24,861 nucleotides of DNA, taken from assembly GCA_964604955.1 (NCBI GenBank), contig CAZSBE010000041.1, positions 1 through 24,861 of the forward strand, written 5' to 3'. The DNA comes from JALGWA01 sp964604955 (lineage in GTDB: Bacteria > Arandabacterota > Arandabacteria > Arandabacterales > JALGWA01). The notes under the pieces were generated by a model. The model worked only from the letters and a program-made list of their open reading frames with translations, did no database searches and had not been told where the DNA came from. Made by a program: the position numbers and the translations under genes. This document shows, piece after piece, positions 6,168 to 15,600 of the stretch (positions within the stretch are counted from its first letter, which is position 1; each line of letters starts with the position of its first letter).

Positions 6168-8936
6168 TCAGGGCTGGTTCTGGATATGCGATGAGCGCGC
6201 GATGGCATTGGCGAATGCCCAGAGCGCTATGGCTCCGAGCGCAAAGAGAACGGCCGTGGACGTGCCCATGTACCAGGCTGAAGAGTCCAGGGTTATTGGG
6301 AAGTTCTCAAGCTTCACGAAGAAAAAGAACATGGCTGTCGTCGCGAGCAGGCCGAGTCTTACGAATATGAACGCCGCGCCCAGGACGGTCAATGTCCAGG
6401 CGAGAGCGGTTATGACGCGAACCAGTGGGGTCTGGTCGGACGCGAACAGGATGACTAGAACCGGAACGACGATAATGATCACGGCGAAGACGGAAACCGC
6501 CACCTCGCGCCTTCGGAGCAGCATCCGGAGCAGCACGAGGCCGATCACTCCCACCATTGGAATAATGAAGAAGGCCGGCGAGAAGAACTCCGCGATGGCG
6601 GGCCCGATACCGTTGAGGGTTTCCAGTGCGACGTTGGGCGGTGCTGAAGGAGCAGTGCCCAGCCACTTCGGAACCAGGAACTCGAACTGCCACAGTAGTT
6701 TGGTAAACATCCCCGCGGCCGCCCCGATCAGAATGTCCCGCCCGACTATCGGGTCTCTGTACTTTCCGCCGATCAGGCGCGCCCAGGATATGAGGCCGTC
6801 CGGCCAGTACTTGCGGATATAGGGTTCCAGCGCCAGGTATGCGGCTCCGAAATAGAGGGCGGCGAACACTGAACTTGCCAGGCTGGTCACGAAGAGCACG
6901 ATCTCGCCCGACGGGTCCGTTGTATGATGCGCGCCGAAGAGCCAGTCGATCATGAGCATGGGCAGGAGAATAAGCGCGAAGCGGTATGCGCCCCGGCGGT
7001 CCCCGCGACCGGCTCTCAGGTGTGCCCTGGCCATCAACACTATGGGAAGCAACACGAGCAGAAGGGCCCCGACGCCGAAGATCCACCCGAGGACGGCACC
7101 TATGGTCTCAGCCGGGCCTGTGTCCCCGTCATCTTGGGTGCCTGCGCCCGCCGCCGAGTCCGTGCCGGCGGCCATGCCCCCGGCTGTATCTTCCGGAGAA
7201 ACAGCGTCCGGCGCGACCCTGTAATCCGGCGAAACGTGGAAGTACACCGGCAGGCCGCTGTAAGCCGCGGCCCAGACCGTGATCTTGTCATGGCTGTCCC
7301 GGGAGTAGCGACCTTCCCACGCCACCTTCTCGTCGGCCAGGACATGAAAGCGCAGCTGGGGGGCGGCAGGGGCGTTGGCTCTATCGGTGAGCTCCCAGTC
7401 CTCCTTTTCAACCTTTTCGAGCAGGCTGGTGTCCAGCCCGGCCGCAGCAAAGAGTACCGACCAGTCGGCCGGCTCGTCGCTCGTGTAGTGCTCGTTCTTG
7501 AGCGGCCGTACGATCTGGAGTCTGGTAAGCCTGCCATACGCGTCCATCCTTATGTCGGCCATGCCCGGGGAGATGGGCGCAGGGTCGTCGGAGGTAACGC
7601 GGCCCGTAGTTATCGACTTGGGAACGAGCGGCCACGGGCTCGCCCGGTACCAGTAGTGATAGACGCTGCGGCCCCCGGTGCTGAGGTTGTCCCAGCGGCC
7701 GGGCGTGTGGTCGGTCTCGCTGATATACTCGAGTACGTCCCCGTATGAGAGGAATCCATGGGCCGCGTCACCCGGCTCTTGCTTGAGGCCCACGTCCGCG
7801 AGTATCTTCCTGGCCTGCCTGGATAGATGTACCGGCGGTTCCGGCAGGGGCGCCAGCCTGAAGAGCGCGGTCTTGTCATTGATCATGGCTATCGCGATGA
7901 ATCCGGCGAGCACCGCTGCGAGAATCATCGCGCCGATTCCCGGGCGCATGCCCCCCCGCCCTCCGGACGCAGCGACCATTTCGGGTGATGGGGTCTCGCC
8001 CGCCGCCATCGCGGCGGCCAGAGGATCGATGCCCGGCATGGCCGATGCGACCGCCCGCGCGGATGAAGGCCTCCTGGCGGGGTCGCGCTCCAGGCACCAC
8101 ATCACGAGGTCGTTGACCGCCGGGTCGAGATCGCCGGCATACTGCGACGGAGGAGGTGGCGGCCCGGCGGCCTGAAGGTCGCGAAGGCCCTCGAGGGTTT
8201 TCGCCTCGTACGCCTTTCTACCGGTGAGGATCTCATAAATGACCAGGCCCAGCGCATACACGTCGCTGCGCATCGTGGCGCCCTGGCCGGCAAGCTGCTC
8301 CGGGGCCATGTATCCGATGGTGCCGGCAAAACCGCCGCCCCGGACCTCCTCCACGAATCCCGCGAGACCGAAGTCCATTATGCGGACGTGCCCTCGGCCG
8401 TCGATCATGATATTGGCCGGCTTCAAATCGCGGTGGAGTACCCCGAGGTCGTGCGCCGCTGCCAGCCCGGCGACGAGCTGGCGGATCATGTCGAGCGCCT
8501 TCTCGCTCGATACTCTGCCGATGCGCCTCAGGAGCGACGCCAGGTCCTCGCCGTCCACATACTCCATGGAAACGAACTGCTGAGTATCCACCAGGCCGAT
8601 GTCATAAACCCGGCAGATGTTGGGATGCGAAATCTGCCGCGCGATGCGGACCTCGTTCCGGAGAAGCGTAAGGGCGGCTTCGTCCCCGGCGAGGCGCTGG
8701 GGCAAGAGCTTCAGCGCCACCGTCTGTCCGAGCTCGAGGTCATCGGCTTGATAGACCTCGCCCATGCCGCCCTTGCCGAGCAGGCCCACGATGCGATAGC
8801 GCTTGCCGAAAGACGTGCCGGGCAGGAAACGGCCGTGACGGCCGCCGGGATCGGAATCGGCCGGAAGCCCCTGCGATGGAGTCAAGGGCGTCGTTTCTTC
8901 TGGCAGCCACTCATCCGGGTTCATGTCTTCGGGCAA
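6168..8936 (-). CDS. Ser/Thr protein kinase with large ectodomain and polytopic C-terminal membrane domain (kinase 2)
   Basis: 922 residues from a TTG at 8936 with GAGGT 5 bases upstream; an ATG at codon 5 is an alternative. Residues 47-300 form a Hanks-type kinase: GKGGMGEV at 54-61, Lys76, HRD at 168-170, DFG at 188-190, APE at 211-213, so it is probably active. A first membrane helix lies at about 333-352. Residues about 355-610 form a soluble, probably extracytoplasmic domain (start: LSRQARKILADVGL), ending in an Ala/Gly/Asp-rich linker. From about 612 to 915 there are several helices with a conserved-looking loop (LEPYIRKYWPDGLISWARL, DPIVGRDILIG). I recall similar C-termini on acidobacterial kinases, function unknown. 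It may sense an envelope signal and phosphorylate cytoplasmic targets. It has its own promoter and is divergent from lemA. Confidence 0.93.
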   Translation of the reverse strand: MPEDMNPDEWLPEETTPLTPSQGLPADSDPGGRHGRFLPGTSFGKRYRIVGLLGKGGMGEVYQADDLELGQTVALKLLPQRLAGDEAALTLLRNEVRIARQISHPNICRVYDIGLVDTQQFVSMEYVDGEDLASLLRRIGRVSSEKALDMIRQLVAGLAAAHDLGVLHRDLKPANIMIDGRGHVRIMDFGLAGFVEEVRGGGFAGTIGYMAPEQLAGQGATMRSDVYALGLVIYEILTGRKAYEAKTLEGLRDLQAAGPPPPPSQYAGDLDPAVNDLVMWCLERDPARRPSSARAVASAMPGIDPLAAAMAAGETPSPEMVAASGGRGGMRPGIGAMILAAVLAGFIAIAMINDKTALFRLAPLPEPPVHLSRQARKILADVGLKQEPGDAAHGFLSYGDVLEYISETDHTPGRWDNLSTGGRSVYHYWYRASPWPLVPKSITTGRVTSDDPAPISPGMADIRMDAYGRLTRLQIVRPLKNEHYTSDEPADWSVLFAAAGLDTSLLEKVEKEDWELTDRANAPAAPQLRFHVLADEKVAWEGRYSRDSHDKITVWAAAYSGLPVYFHVSPDYRVAPDAVSPEDTAGGMAAGTDSAAGAGTQDDGDTGPAETIGAVLGWIFGVGALLLVLLPIVLMARAHLRAGRGDRRGAYRFALILLPMLMIDWLFGAHHTTDPSGEIVLFVTSLASSVFAALYFGAAYLALEPYIRKYWPDGLISWARLIGGKYRDPIVGRDILIGAAAGMFTKLLWQFEFLVPKWLGTAPSAPPNVALETLNGIGPAIAEFFSPAFFIIPMVGVIGLVLLRMLLRRREVAVSVFAVIIIVVPVLVILFASDQTPLVRVITALAWTLTVLGAAFIFVRLGLLATTAMFFFFVKLENFPITLDSSAWYMGTSTAVLFALGAIALWAFANAIARSSHIQNQP

Positions 8937-8971
8937 TGTCGACCTCGTATAATTGGGTATGCTCCAACTGC

Positions 8972-9000
8972 TTATAACATGTTATCGTGAGGGACGTCAA
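8972..9000 (-). promoter_or_regulatory. Kinase 2 promoter with an overlapping 12-base palindrome
   Basis: TTGACG (8995-9000), 17-base spacer, TTATAA (8972-8977) on the minus strand, 36 bases before the TTG start. A perfect palindrome, ATAACATGTTAT (8974-8985), overlaps the -10 and spacer. That is where a repressor dimer could block polymerase. The promoter is well supported; the operator is inference. Confidence 0.6.
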
Positions 9001-9110
9001 TTGGGTTAGGATCACGGGCCGGGCGCATCCTTCCCTCCCCGGCGGGGCGGGCGGGTTCACGACGGTTGCGCCGGAAGCGGATTTCGGCTAACATATGCCC
9101 CGGATGCGGA

Positions 9111-9128
9111 ATTCACCATCGGGTGAAT
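9111..9128. promoter_or_regulatory. Seven-base inverted repeat upstream of lemA
   Basis: ATTCACC (9111-9117) and GGTGAAT (9122-9128) are perfect inverted arms around ATCG. The repeat is centred about 28 bases upstream of the lemA -10, where an operator or activator site would lie. It has no T tract and no gene ends before it, so it is not a terminator. No regulator can be named. Confidence 0.4.
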
Positions 9129-9144
9129 AAAAGAGCGGGGCTCG

Positions 9145-9176
9145 TGGTATAAGATATGAAGCGTCGATGGCGCTTC
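9145..9176 (+). promoter_or_regulatory. lemA-htpX promoter (extended -10) and leader hairpin
   Basis: TGGTATAAG (9145-9153) is an extended -10 (TGn plus TATAAG). No convincing -35 is visible at the correct distance, as is usual for this class. Just downstream GAAGCG (9158-9163) and CGCTTC (9171-9176) form a six-base stem with a seven-base loop at the start of the leader. The lemA ATG at 9213 has AGGAGGG just upstream. Confidence 0.5.
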
Positions 9177-9212
9177 GCATTTCGTCTGGACTGACCGAAC
9201 AGGAGGGCAACG

Positions 9213-9770
9213 ATGACAGGTCTCGTGATTGTTCTGGCCATCGTGGCGGTTCTGGTGCTCATCGTCATAGGTTTGTACAATGCGCTGGTCGGGCTTCGCA
9301 GAAGATGCGACAATGCCTGGGCGCAGATCGACGTGCAGCTCAAGAGACGCTACGACCTCATCCCCAACCTCGTGGAGACGGCCAAGGGATACCTGAAGCA
9401 TGAGAGAGAAGTGCTCGAGAACGTTACGAAGGCACGCCAGCAGGCGATCGACGCCTCGGGCGTCAAGGACCAGGCACAAGCTGAAAACTTCCTTACCAGC
9501 ACGCTGCGCTCGCTATTCGCGGTAGTCGAGAACTACCCCGACCTCAAGGCGAACCAGAACATGCTGGCCCTTCACGAGGAAATCACCTCTACGGAGAACA
9601 AGATCTCGTTCGCGCGGCAGCATTACAACGACTCGGTGATGTCGTACAATGTGAAGACCGAGACGGTGCCGTCCAATATAATCGCGTCGACGTTCAATTT
9701 CAAAAAGCGCGAGTTCTTCGAGGTGGAGGAAGGCGAGCAGAGAGAGGCTCCGAAGGTGGATTTCTCGTAA
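9213..9770 (+). CDS. lemA: LemA family membrane protein
   Basis: 185 residues, the usual LemA length. An N-terminal membrane helix (about 3-22) is followed by the family hallmark RRRCDNAWAQIDVQLKRRYD, then LIPNLVETAKGYLKHEREVL. The rest is long alpha-helices forming the LemA helical bundle, with the conserved NYPDLKAN motif. LemA proteins have a short outside N-terminus and a bundle of unsettled function. The adjacent HtpX-type protease is a recurrent partner, which supports a role in membrane-protein quality control. AGGAGGG precedes the ATG. The gap to htpX is 22 bases, so the two probably form an operon. Confidence 0.95.
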   Translation: MTGLVIVLAIVAVLVLIVIGLYNALVGLRRRCDNAWAQIDVQLKRRYDLIPNLVETAKGYLKHEREVLENVTKARQQAIDASGVKDQAQAENFLTSTLRSLFAVVENYPDLKANQNMLALHEEITSTENKISFARQHYNDSVMSYNVKTETVPSNIIASTFNFKKREFFEVEEGEQREAPKVDFS

Positions 9771-9792
9771 ACCGTTTCCGGGATGCGCGAGA

Positions 9793-10686
9793 ATGTATGA
9801 CGAGATAAGCGCCAACAAAAGAAATTCATGGCTGCTTGTGGCCGCGGTGACGGCGGTCCTGGTGGTTCTGGGCTACCTCCTGGGCGAATACTGGGGTAAC
9901 GGCTACGTGGGCCTGGGCATGGCGGTCGCCATTGCCACGGTGATGTCGCTTTCGGCTTACTACAACGGGGCCAAGATGGTGCTCGCCATTAGCAAGGCCC
10001 GCCGCATCGAGAAAAGGGACAACCCCCAGCTCTTCAATGTCGTGGAGGAGCTGACCATAGCCGGCGGGATGCCGATGCCCGCGATATACGTCATAGACGA
10101 TTCGGCGCCGAATGCCTTCGCGACGGGGAGGGACCCTGAACACGCGGCGGTTGCCATAACCTCGGGCCTGCTTGAGAAACTCAACAGGGACGAGCTCCAG
10201 GGAGTGATGGCGCACGAGCTGTCGCATGTCGGCAACCGCGATATCCTCTTCGCGACCATGGTCGGAATCATGGTGGGTTCGATCGCGCTGATCGCGGACT
10301 TCTTCCTGAGAAGTTTCATCTGGGGCGGCGGGAGGAGAAGATCGAGAAGCAGCAACAGGGGTGGAGGCGGGGCCATCTTGATGGTGGTCGCCCTTCTCTT
10401 CGCAATCCTCGCGCCCATTTTCGCGAAACTGCTGCAGCTCGCCGTATCACGCCAGCGGGAGTTTCTGGCGGACGCATCCGCAGCCAGGCTCACGCGTTAT
10501 CCGGAGGGGCTCGCCTCCGCCCTGGAGAAGATAGCGGGCGACCGCGAAGTACTGGAGGTGGCGAACAGGGCTACGCAGCATCTCTATATAGTCAATCCGA
10601 TCAAGCCGTTCGAGAAACGCGCGAAATCGCTGTTCAGCACCCACCCCCCGATCGAGGAGCGCGTCTCCCGCCTGCGTTCCATGTAG
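9793..10686 (+). CDS. htpX: HtpX-type M48 family membrane zinc metalloprotease
   Basis: 297 residues. Two N-terminal membrane helices (about 13-30 and 36-55) precede the M48 catalytic domain. The zinc site is HELSH at 141-145 (His141, His145, catalytic Glu142), with Glu223 in REFLADASA as third ligand. The motif APNAFATGRDP, close to the HtpX consensus, lies just before. Further helices at about 157-177 and 195-215 enclose a Gly/Arg/Ser-rich loop (about 178-194). HtpX degrades misfolded membrane proteins at the cytoplasmic face. The ribosome site is weak (GCGAGA), so translation may be coupled to lemA, 22 bases upstream. It converges on pepF. No clear terminator is seen in the 52-base gap. 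Confidence 0.94.
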   Translation: MYDEISANKRNSWLLVAAVTAVLVVLGYLLGEYWGNGYVGLGMAVAIATVMSLSAYYNGAKMVLAISKARRIEKRDNPQLFNVVEELTIAGGMPMPAIYVIDDSAPNAFATGRDPEHAAVAITSGLLEKLNRDELQGVMAHELSHVGNRDILFATMVGIMVGSIALIADFFLRSFIWGGGRRRSRSSNRGGGGAILMVVALLFAILAPIFAKLLQLAVSRQREFLADASAARLTRYPEGLASALEKIAGDREVLEVANRATQHLYIVNPIKPFEKRAKSLFSTHPPIEERVSRLRSM

Positions 10687-10738
10687 CGGCCTGCGGCCCG
10701 TCGATTACGCTGTGGGCAGCCCTCCTCCGCCGGCGGGT

Positions 10739-12538
10739 CTATCTGGTGAGCTCCACGAACTCATCCACATCCGCGAGCGACCTCGCAACGGCGTCGGACC
10801 AGAACTCCTGCCTCGTAATGTCCACGCCCATGTGCTTCTTCGCCACCTCCTCACAGGTCATCGAGCCCGTGTCCGCGAGCAGCCCGCGGTAGGCGTCGGC
10901 GAATGCGGCGCCCTCTTTCCTGGCGCGGTCGTAGATACCGCCCGCGAAGAGATGTCCGAAGGTGTACGGGAAATTGTAGAAAGCGATATCGCTGATCGAG
11001 AAATGCATCTTGGACGCCCAGAAGAGGGGGTGGTACCCGTCCTCATCGAGGATGTCCCCGAAGGCTTCGTTCTGCGCTTCGACCATGAGCTCGTTGAGGC
11101 GGTCCTTCGGGACGGAACCCTTCTTGCGCTCGCTGTAGAAATTGGTCTCGAAGATGAAACGGGAGCGTATGTCGCAGCACATTATGAAGGACTCCTCGAT
11201 CTTTTTATCGATGAGGGAGAGTTTCATTTCCCGGTCCCCGGTCGCATTGAGCGCGGCATCGGTGACCAGGAGCTCGTTGAAGGTGGAGGCCGTTTCGGCG
11301 AGGTTCATGGGATAGAACCTCGCGAAGTAGTCGCGGTCTTTGAGGACATAGGAATGATAGGCGTGGCCCAGCTCGTGGGCCAGGGTCATCATCTCATTGT
11401 AGTTTCCGGAGAAAGTCATGAATATTCGCGACTGCTTGAGAAGCGGCAGGCTGGTGCAGTAGCCCCCGTCGGCCTTGCCAGTGCGGTCCTCGGCTTCTAT
11501 CCACCGGTTGTCGATCGCCCGGCGGGCGAACTCGCCCATGTCCTTCGAAAACCCGGTTAGGTGCTCGACAACGAAATCGGCCGCCTGGCCGTAGGTGAAC
11601 TTCCTCTCGGCCTTAGCGACCGGGGCAAGCTGGTCGTACCACATGAACCTGTCGATACCCAGGTGCTTCTTCTTGGCCTTGATGTACCTCGCTACCGTCT
11701 TCCTGTGGGCCTCTACCGCTCCCCACATGGCCTCTACGGTCTCTCTCTTCACGCGCCCGTGGAGGAGAGCTTCGAAGAGGGGGTCGTCCCAGCCCCGCGC
11801 TTTGTAGAGGCTGAGGCGGAAGCCGGCCAGCGAATTGAGCTGCATTGTGGTCAGGGCCTCGATAGACTTCCAGGCGTCGAAGTATCTCTCGAATGCCTGC
11901 TTGCGGACGCCGCGGTCCGGGTCGCTGAGCTTGTTCTTTATCTGGCCCATTGACAGGCTCTCGGTCTTGCCGTCGGAGGAGAACTCCGCGCGAAGGTCGC
12001 CCGACATCTTGCTGTACAGCCGCTCCCAGGCGTGAAGACCGTTCACGGAGAGCTCGGAAGCGAGCCTCTCGAGCTCGGGCTCCATCTTGAGGCGGGCGTG
12101 CTCGCGGAACTCGTTCCAGAAGAAAGCCTCACCCGACAGGCGGTCGTCGGAGATGACCTTGCCCCAGGTGTCATCACCGGCGGCCTTGGCGTACCCCTCT
12201 ATGGCCGTCTGGATGGCGGCCGATGCGGCCTCGTGGGCCGAGAATTCCTCGAGGATGATCATGGCCTTCTCGTCGCTGACGTCCTGGGAAGTCAGGCAAA
12301 AGGCGAAGCTCGCGCCGTGATTGATTCTCTCCCTGAGCTTCCGCAAGGTCACCATCATGTCGATCCATTCCCCGGGAGCGGCCTTATCGCCCTTTTTGCG
12401 GAGCGCCTGAACGCTCTTCGCGGCCGCATCGAGGTCGGCGCGGAGTTCCTCGCGGAACTTCTCGAACTCCGGCGAGGCCGAGCCACCCGGGAAAACAGAC
12501 TCCATGTCCCATCTGAGCTTGCTGGTATCTTCGGGCAT
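10739..12538 (-). CDS. pepF: M3B family oligoendopeptidase F
   Basis: 599 residues, the normal PepF length, with no signal peptide, so cytoplasmic. The zinc motif HELGH lies at 388-392 inside TLAHELGHAYHSY, with Glu415 in NLAETASTFNE as third ligand, both diagnostic of M3B. The N-terminal part is the helical oligoendopeptidase domain that restricts access to short peptides. PepF cleaves peptides of roughly 7-17 residues in peptide turnover. The ATG at 12538 has GGAGGT 5 bases upstream. It is monocistronic, with its own promoter (12576-12604), convergent with htpX and separated from the C25 peptidase by a hairpin. Confidence 0.95.
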   Translation of the reverse strand: MPEDTSKLRWDMESVFPGGSASPEFEKFREELRADLDAAAKSVQALRKKGDKAAPGEWIDMMVTLRKLRERINHGASFAFCLTSQDVSDEKAMIILEEFSAHEAASAAIQTAIEGYAKAAGDDTWGKVISDDRLSGEAFFWNEFREHARLKMEPELERLASELSVNGLHAWERLYSKMSGDLRAEFSSDGKTESLSMGQIKNKLSDPDRGVRKQAFERYFDAWKSIEALTTMQLNSLAGFRLSLYKARGWDDPLFEALLHGRVKRETVEAMWGAVEAHRKTVARYIKAKKKHLGIDRFMWYDQLAPVAKAERKFTYGQAADFVVEHLTGFSKDMGEFARRAIDNRWIEAEDRTGKADGGYCTSLPLLKQSRIFMTFSGNYNEMMTLAHELGHAYHSYVLKDRDYFARFYPMNLAETASTFNELLVTDAALNATGDREMKLSLIDKKIEESFIMCCDIRSRFIFETNFYSERKKGSVPKDRLNELMVEAQNEAFGDILDEDGYHPLFWASKMHFSISDIAFYNFPYTFGHLFAGGIYDRARKEGAAFADAYRGLLADTGSMTCEEVAKKHMGVDITRQEFWSDAVARSLADVDEFVELTR

Positions 12539-12575
12539 TCATGACCTCCATTGGCGAGTGGGTATTATCCTACGA

Positions 12576-12604
12576 ATTGTAATGGTTCGAGCGGTCTAAA
12601 TCAA
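12576..12604 (-). promoter_or_regulatory. pepF promoter
   Basis: TTGATT (12599-12604), 17-base spacer, TACAAT (12576-12581) on the minus strand, with the start codon 38 bases downstream. Both boxes match the sigma70 consensus at four or more positions at the ideal spacing. Confidence 0.6.
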
Positions 12605-12637
12605 CGGGCTGGACGAAAAAGCGGTGTCCTGATTCAA

Positions 12638-12659
12638 GGGGCGCCCGCGAGGGCGCCCC
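12638..12659 (-). terminator. Perfect nine-base-pair hairpin after the C25 peptidase gene
   Basis: GGGGCGCCC (12638-12646) and GGGCGCCCC (12651-12659) pair perfectly around a four-base loop, about 40 bases after the peptidase stop codon and before the pepF promoter. The stem is very stable. The T run after it on the minus strand is poor (TTGAATC), so termination may be inefficient or the stem may protect the mRNA end. Confidence 0.6.
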
Positions 12660-12698
12660 GATTCTCACTCTTGCGTTCCGTCTGCTGCGCGGCACTCC

Positions 12699-15600
12699 CT
12701 ACTTCATGAGCAGCATCTTCCTGGTCGCGTCAAACGACCCGGTCCGCAGGCGGTAGAAGTAGACGCCGCTGGCGACCCTCCTGCCGGCTGTGTCTACGCC
12801 GGTCCACTCCACCGCGTAGGTCCCGGGCTCGTACATGCCGGATGCCAGCGTCGCGACCTTCCTTCCTTCTATATTGTATATGGCCAGGTCTACCTCCCCG
12901 GCCCTCGGCAGCCCGAATGTGATCCGGGTCTCCGGCATGAACGGGTTGGGGCTGTTTTGCGCAAGGAAGTGCCTTGACGGGACGCCGGTCGCTTCGACGT
13001 CCGCGACATCTGGCGGGAACGAGAAGCGCAGGCCCCAGGTCTGCAGCGTGCCGGTATCGCCGCTTGCGTTGTCGCTCACCCAGAGCTCCCAGGCGCCCAG
13101 CGTCTCAACGCCGACGAAGTCCGCCATGCCGCCGGGCCCGTCGGGCATGGTTTCGGAATCATACCAGGTGCTGATGTCATCCAGGCCGAGCCCGGTTCTG
13201 TTGTGGAGGCGGACGGTCACTCCGCCCGGCGATTTGACCTCCACTATGAGGTCGCCTATGTATGGATGCGCTATGTCGACGAAACATTCCAGGCCGTCTA
13301 TGTCGGCTTCGAATGGAACCTCAATATAGAAACGCGAGCCCGAAGGATCGTTGTCGGGAATCGCGGCGCCCGGGCTGTCGAAGTACTCGAACACCTCATA
13401 AAGGGCGAAGTCGACGCCGGTGACGGCTCCTCCTCCCGTGATCTGAACTGTCCGCGTCGAGTCGCCGTATCCGGGCATGCTGGCGGTAACGTGGTACGTG
13501 CCGTTATGCAGGCTCTCGATGCTCCAGTGGCCCGCGGCGTCGGTGGTGTCGGAGCGTCCGGCGCCGTTATCGACCACGGCACCGGAGTGATCGGTCTCGC
13601 CCGAGAGGTAGACGTACCCGCTCATGCTGCCGGTCGGTTCGGATTCATCCGCGAGCAGGTGGACGATGGAGTTCTCGAGCAGATCCCTCCTGCCATCAGT
13701 ATCCGTGATGGCACTGTAATTGAAGGAGTAGAAGATGATCTGCGCCGACTCCGGGTCGGGAGTGTCATCGTAGACTAAAACGCCGCCCTGGCCGGAGTAA
13801 TTGCTCCAATCGTAGACGATCGCGACGCCCGCGGCAGGGATCATCGCATCCTGGTCGCCGTACCCGGCATAAGACATGGCCAGCGTGGCCGGCAGTATGT
13901 TGGGTGTCGTCGCCACCGGGTGCGCGGGCATCGCCAGCGAGAGGTTTCCTGACGAATCATGCTCCCAGTCGAGCACGTTGAGCGTTGTGTCGGCGAAATT
14001 GGGATAGCCGGGGTAGCTCGCGGCGTCGTAGCCTATCTCCCCGCCCTCGATTATGAGTTTGCCGCCGCCCGCGACGTACTGATTGAGGTTGGAGCGGTAA
14101 GCCGAGTTCGACACCGGTTGCGTGTCGTCGCCGGCGCTCCAGACCAGGATGTCGTAATCGGGCCATGTACCGGGGTCGGTCGCCGCGGAGGTCTCGGTCG
14201 TCACATCGTAGCCGATGTCCTCCAGGTCGCCGGCGATGTCCGAGGCCGACTTGCCGGTGGGCCCCGTGGCCTGCGGGATGCCTTCAAAGGCCGCCGCCTC
14301 GCCCTTGCCCGCCGGCTTGGCCGCGTACGACTTCGAGCCGTCATCATCGTTCACCACGAGGATATTTCCGGCGGTAGGCGTCAGGACAAAGTCGACCGTC
14401 TCGGTCGCCTCGTCCACGGCGACATACTGGCTGTGGGTCATGTAATGGCTGGCGCGGACCCTGAAAAGGTACGTGAAGTAAGGCAGGCCGGATGTGGAAT
14501 AGGCCCCGCCCGTCGCAGAATCCGAGTATGCCGTGTCGTATAGCGTAAGGTCGTCCGAGCGATATACCTCTATCGTCGCGCTTACAGGGGTGCCGGTGAC
14601 ATCCTCGATGACGTCTCCGGAGACTATTCCGAATGGCGCGGGAGCGAGGTCGATGTCATGCGTATTGGCCCCGTAGTACACCATGGCGCTGGCCGAGTAA
14701 TCGAGATAGCCGAATTCGGCCGCATATATGTCGTAATTCCCCACGGCTATGCTCTCGGGGGCAGCGTAGGCTCCGCCTGCTCCGCTTGTAACCGCGAACA
14801 CCGGTGATGCCGTCGAGGTGTCGGCGCCGGCCGTAAATACCGTGACCGGCACACCGACCAGCGGGGTGGTTGTTACCGAGTCACTGACGGTGCCGGCCAG
14901 GGTTCCGTAGACTTCGATTATGGGAATGACCACGGTGTATACCTGGTAGCCCGGAAACGCGAGCGCGACGGTCATGTCGCCGGTCGCCGTCGGAATGACG
15001 TCGAGGAAGACCGAGTCGGCCGCCGATGCGGCCGATGTATCGACGCCTCCTCCCGAGGCGAACATGTGAAGGCCGGTGTGGCCTGAATAGCCGGTCAGCG
15101 TTCCCGTGTAATGCGGCGTGAGCGCTCCGGTGAGCCCGACCGCGGGGACCTCGGCGTCTATGCCGGGCCCGGGAAGGGCCGCCGCGCCGGCGACATACAA
15201 CACCTCGGAGAAGGTATCGTAACCTTCGCCGATTTTGCGGCCCACCACCGACAGCTCTTCGCCGTAAGGCGCGTCCACGCTTATCACGGCTTCGCCGCTG
15301 GCATCAGTCGTATCGAGAAGCGCGGTGGCTATTCCCCAGCCGTCGATGGCCACGACGACATCCTGTATGGGCTGGTAAAGCGTATCCAGAACCGTGACGG
15401 TGACCGCGGTCGGCGTCACGACCTGGATGGTATCCGGGTCTATGGTTACGATGGCCGGGACGATCACCTGCACCGTCTCGAAGGCCGGGTCATAGTTGTG
15501 CCGGGTGACAGTGAGATCCATAAAGCCGACCGTGAGGGGCGGCGGATCGATAGTCAGCGTCGCCGCGCCTCCGGCGTCTGTATATGCGGTTTCATAAACT

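Noticed and set aside
5722..6194. Plus-strand ORFs across the mscL start and the following gap
   Set aside because: They overlap the conserved MscL N-terminus in antisense, and their unique parts are low-complexity Gly/Cys-rich sequence without a ribosome site.
9057..9479. 140-codon minus-strand ORF opposite lemA
   Set aside because: It is antisense to a clear LemA protein and crosses the lemA promoter; no domain is seen.
10712..12544. Plus-strand ORFs opposite pepF (282, 130 and 170 codons)
   Set aside because: They are antisense shadows of an M3B peptidase with an intact zinc site.
12581..12596. GGTTCGA near 12584 as a tRNA T-loop
   Set aside because: No acceptor stem, anticodon arm or cloverleaf can be folded around it; it lies in the pepF promoter spacer.
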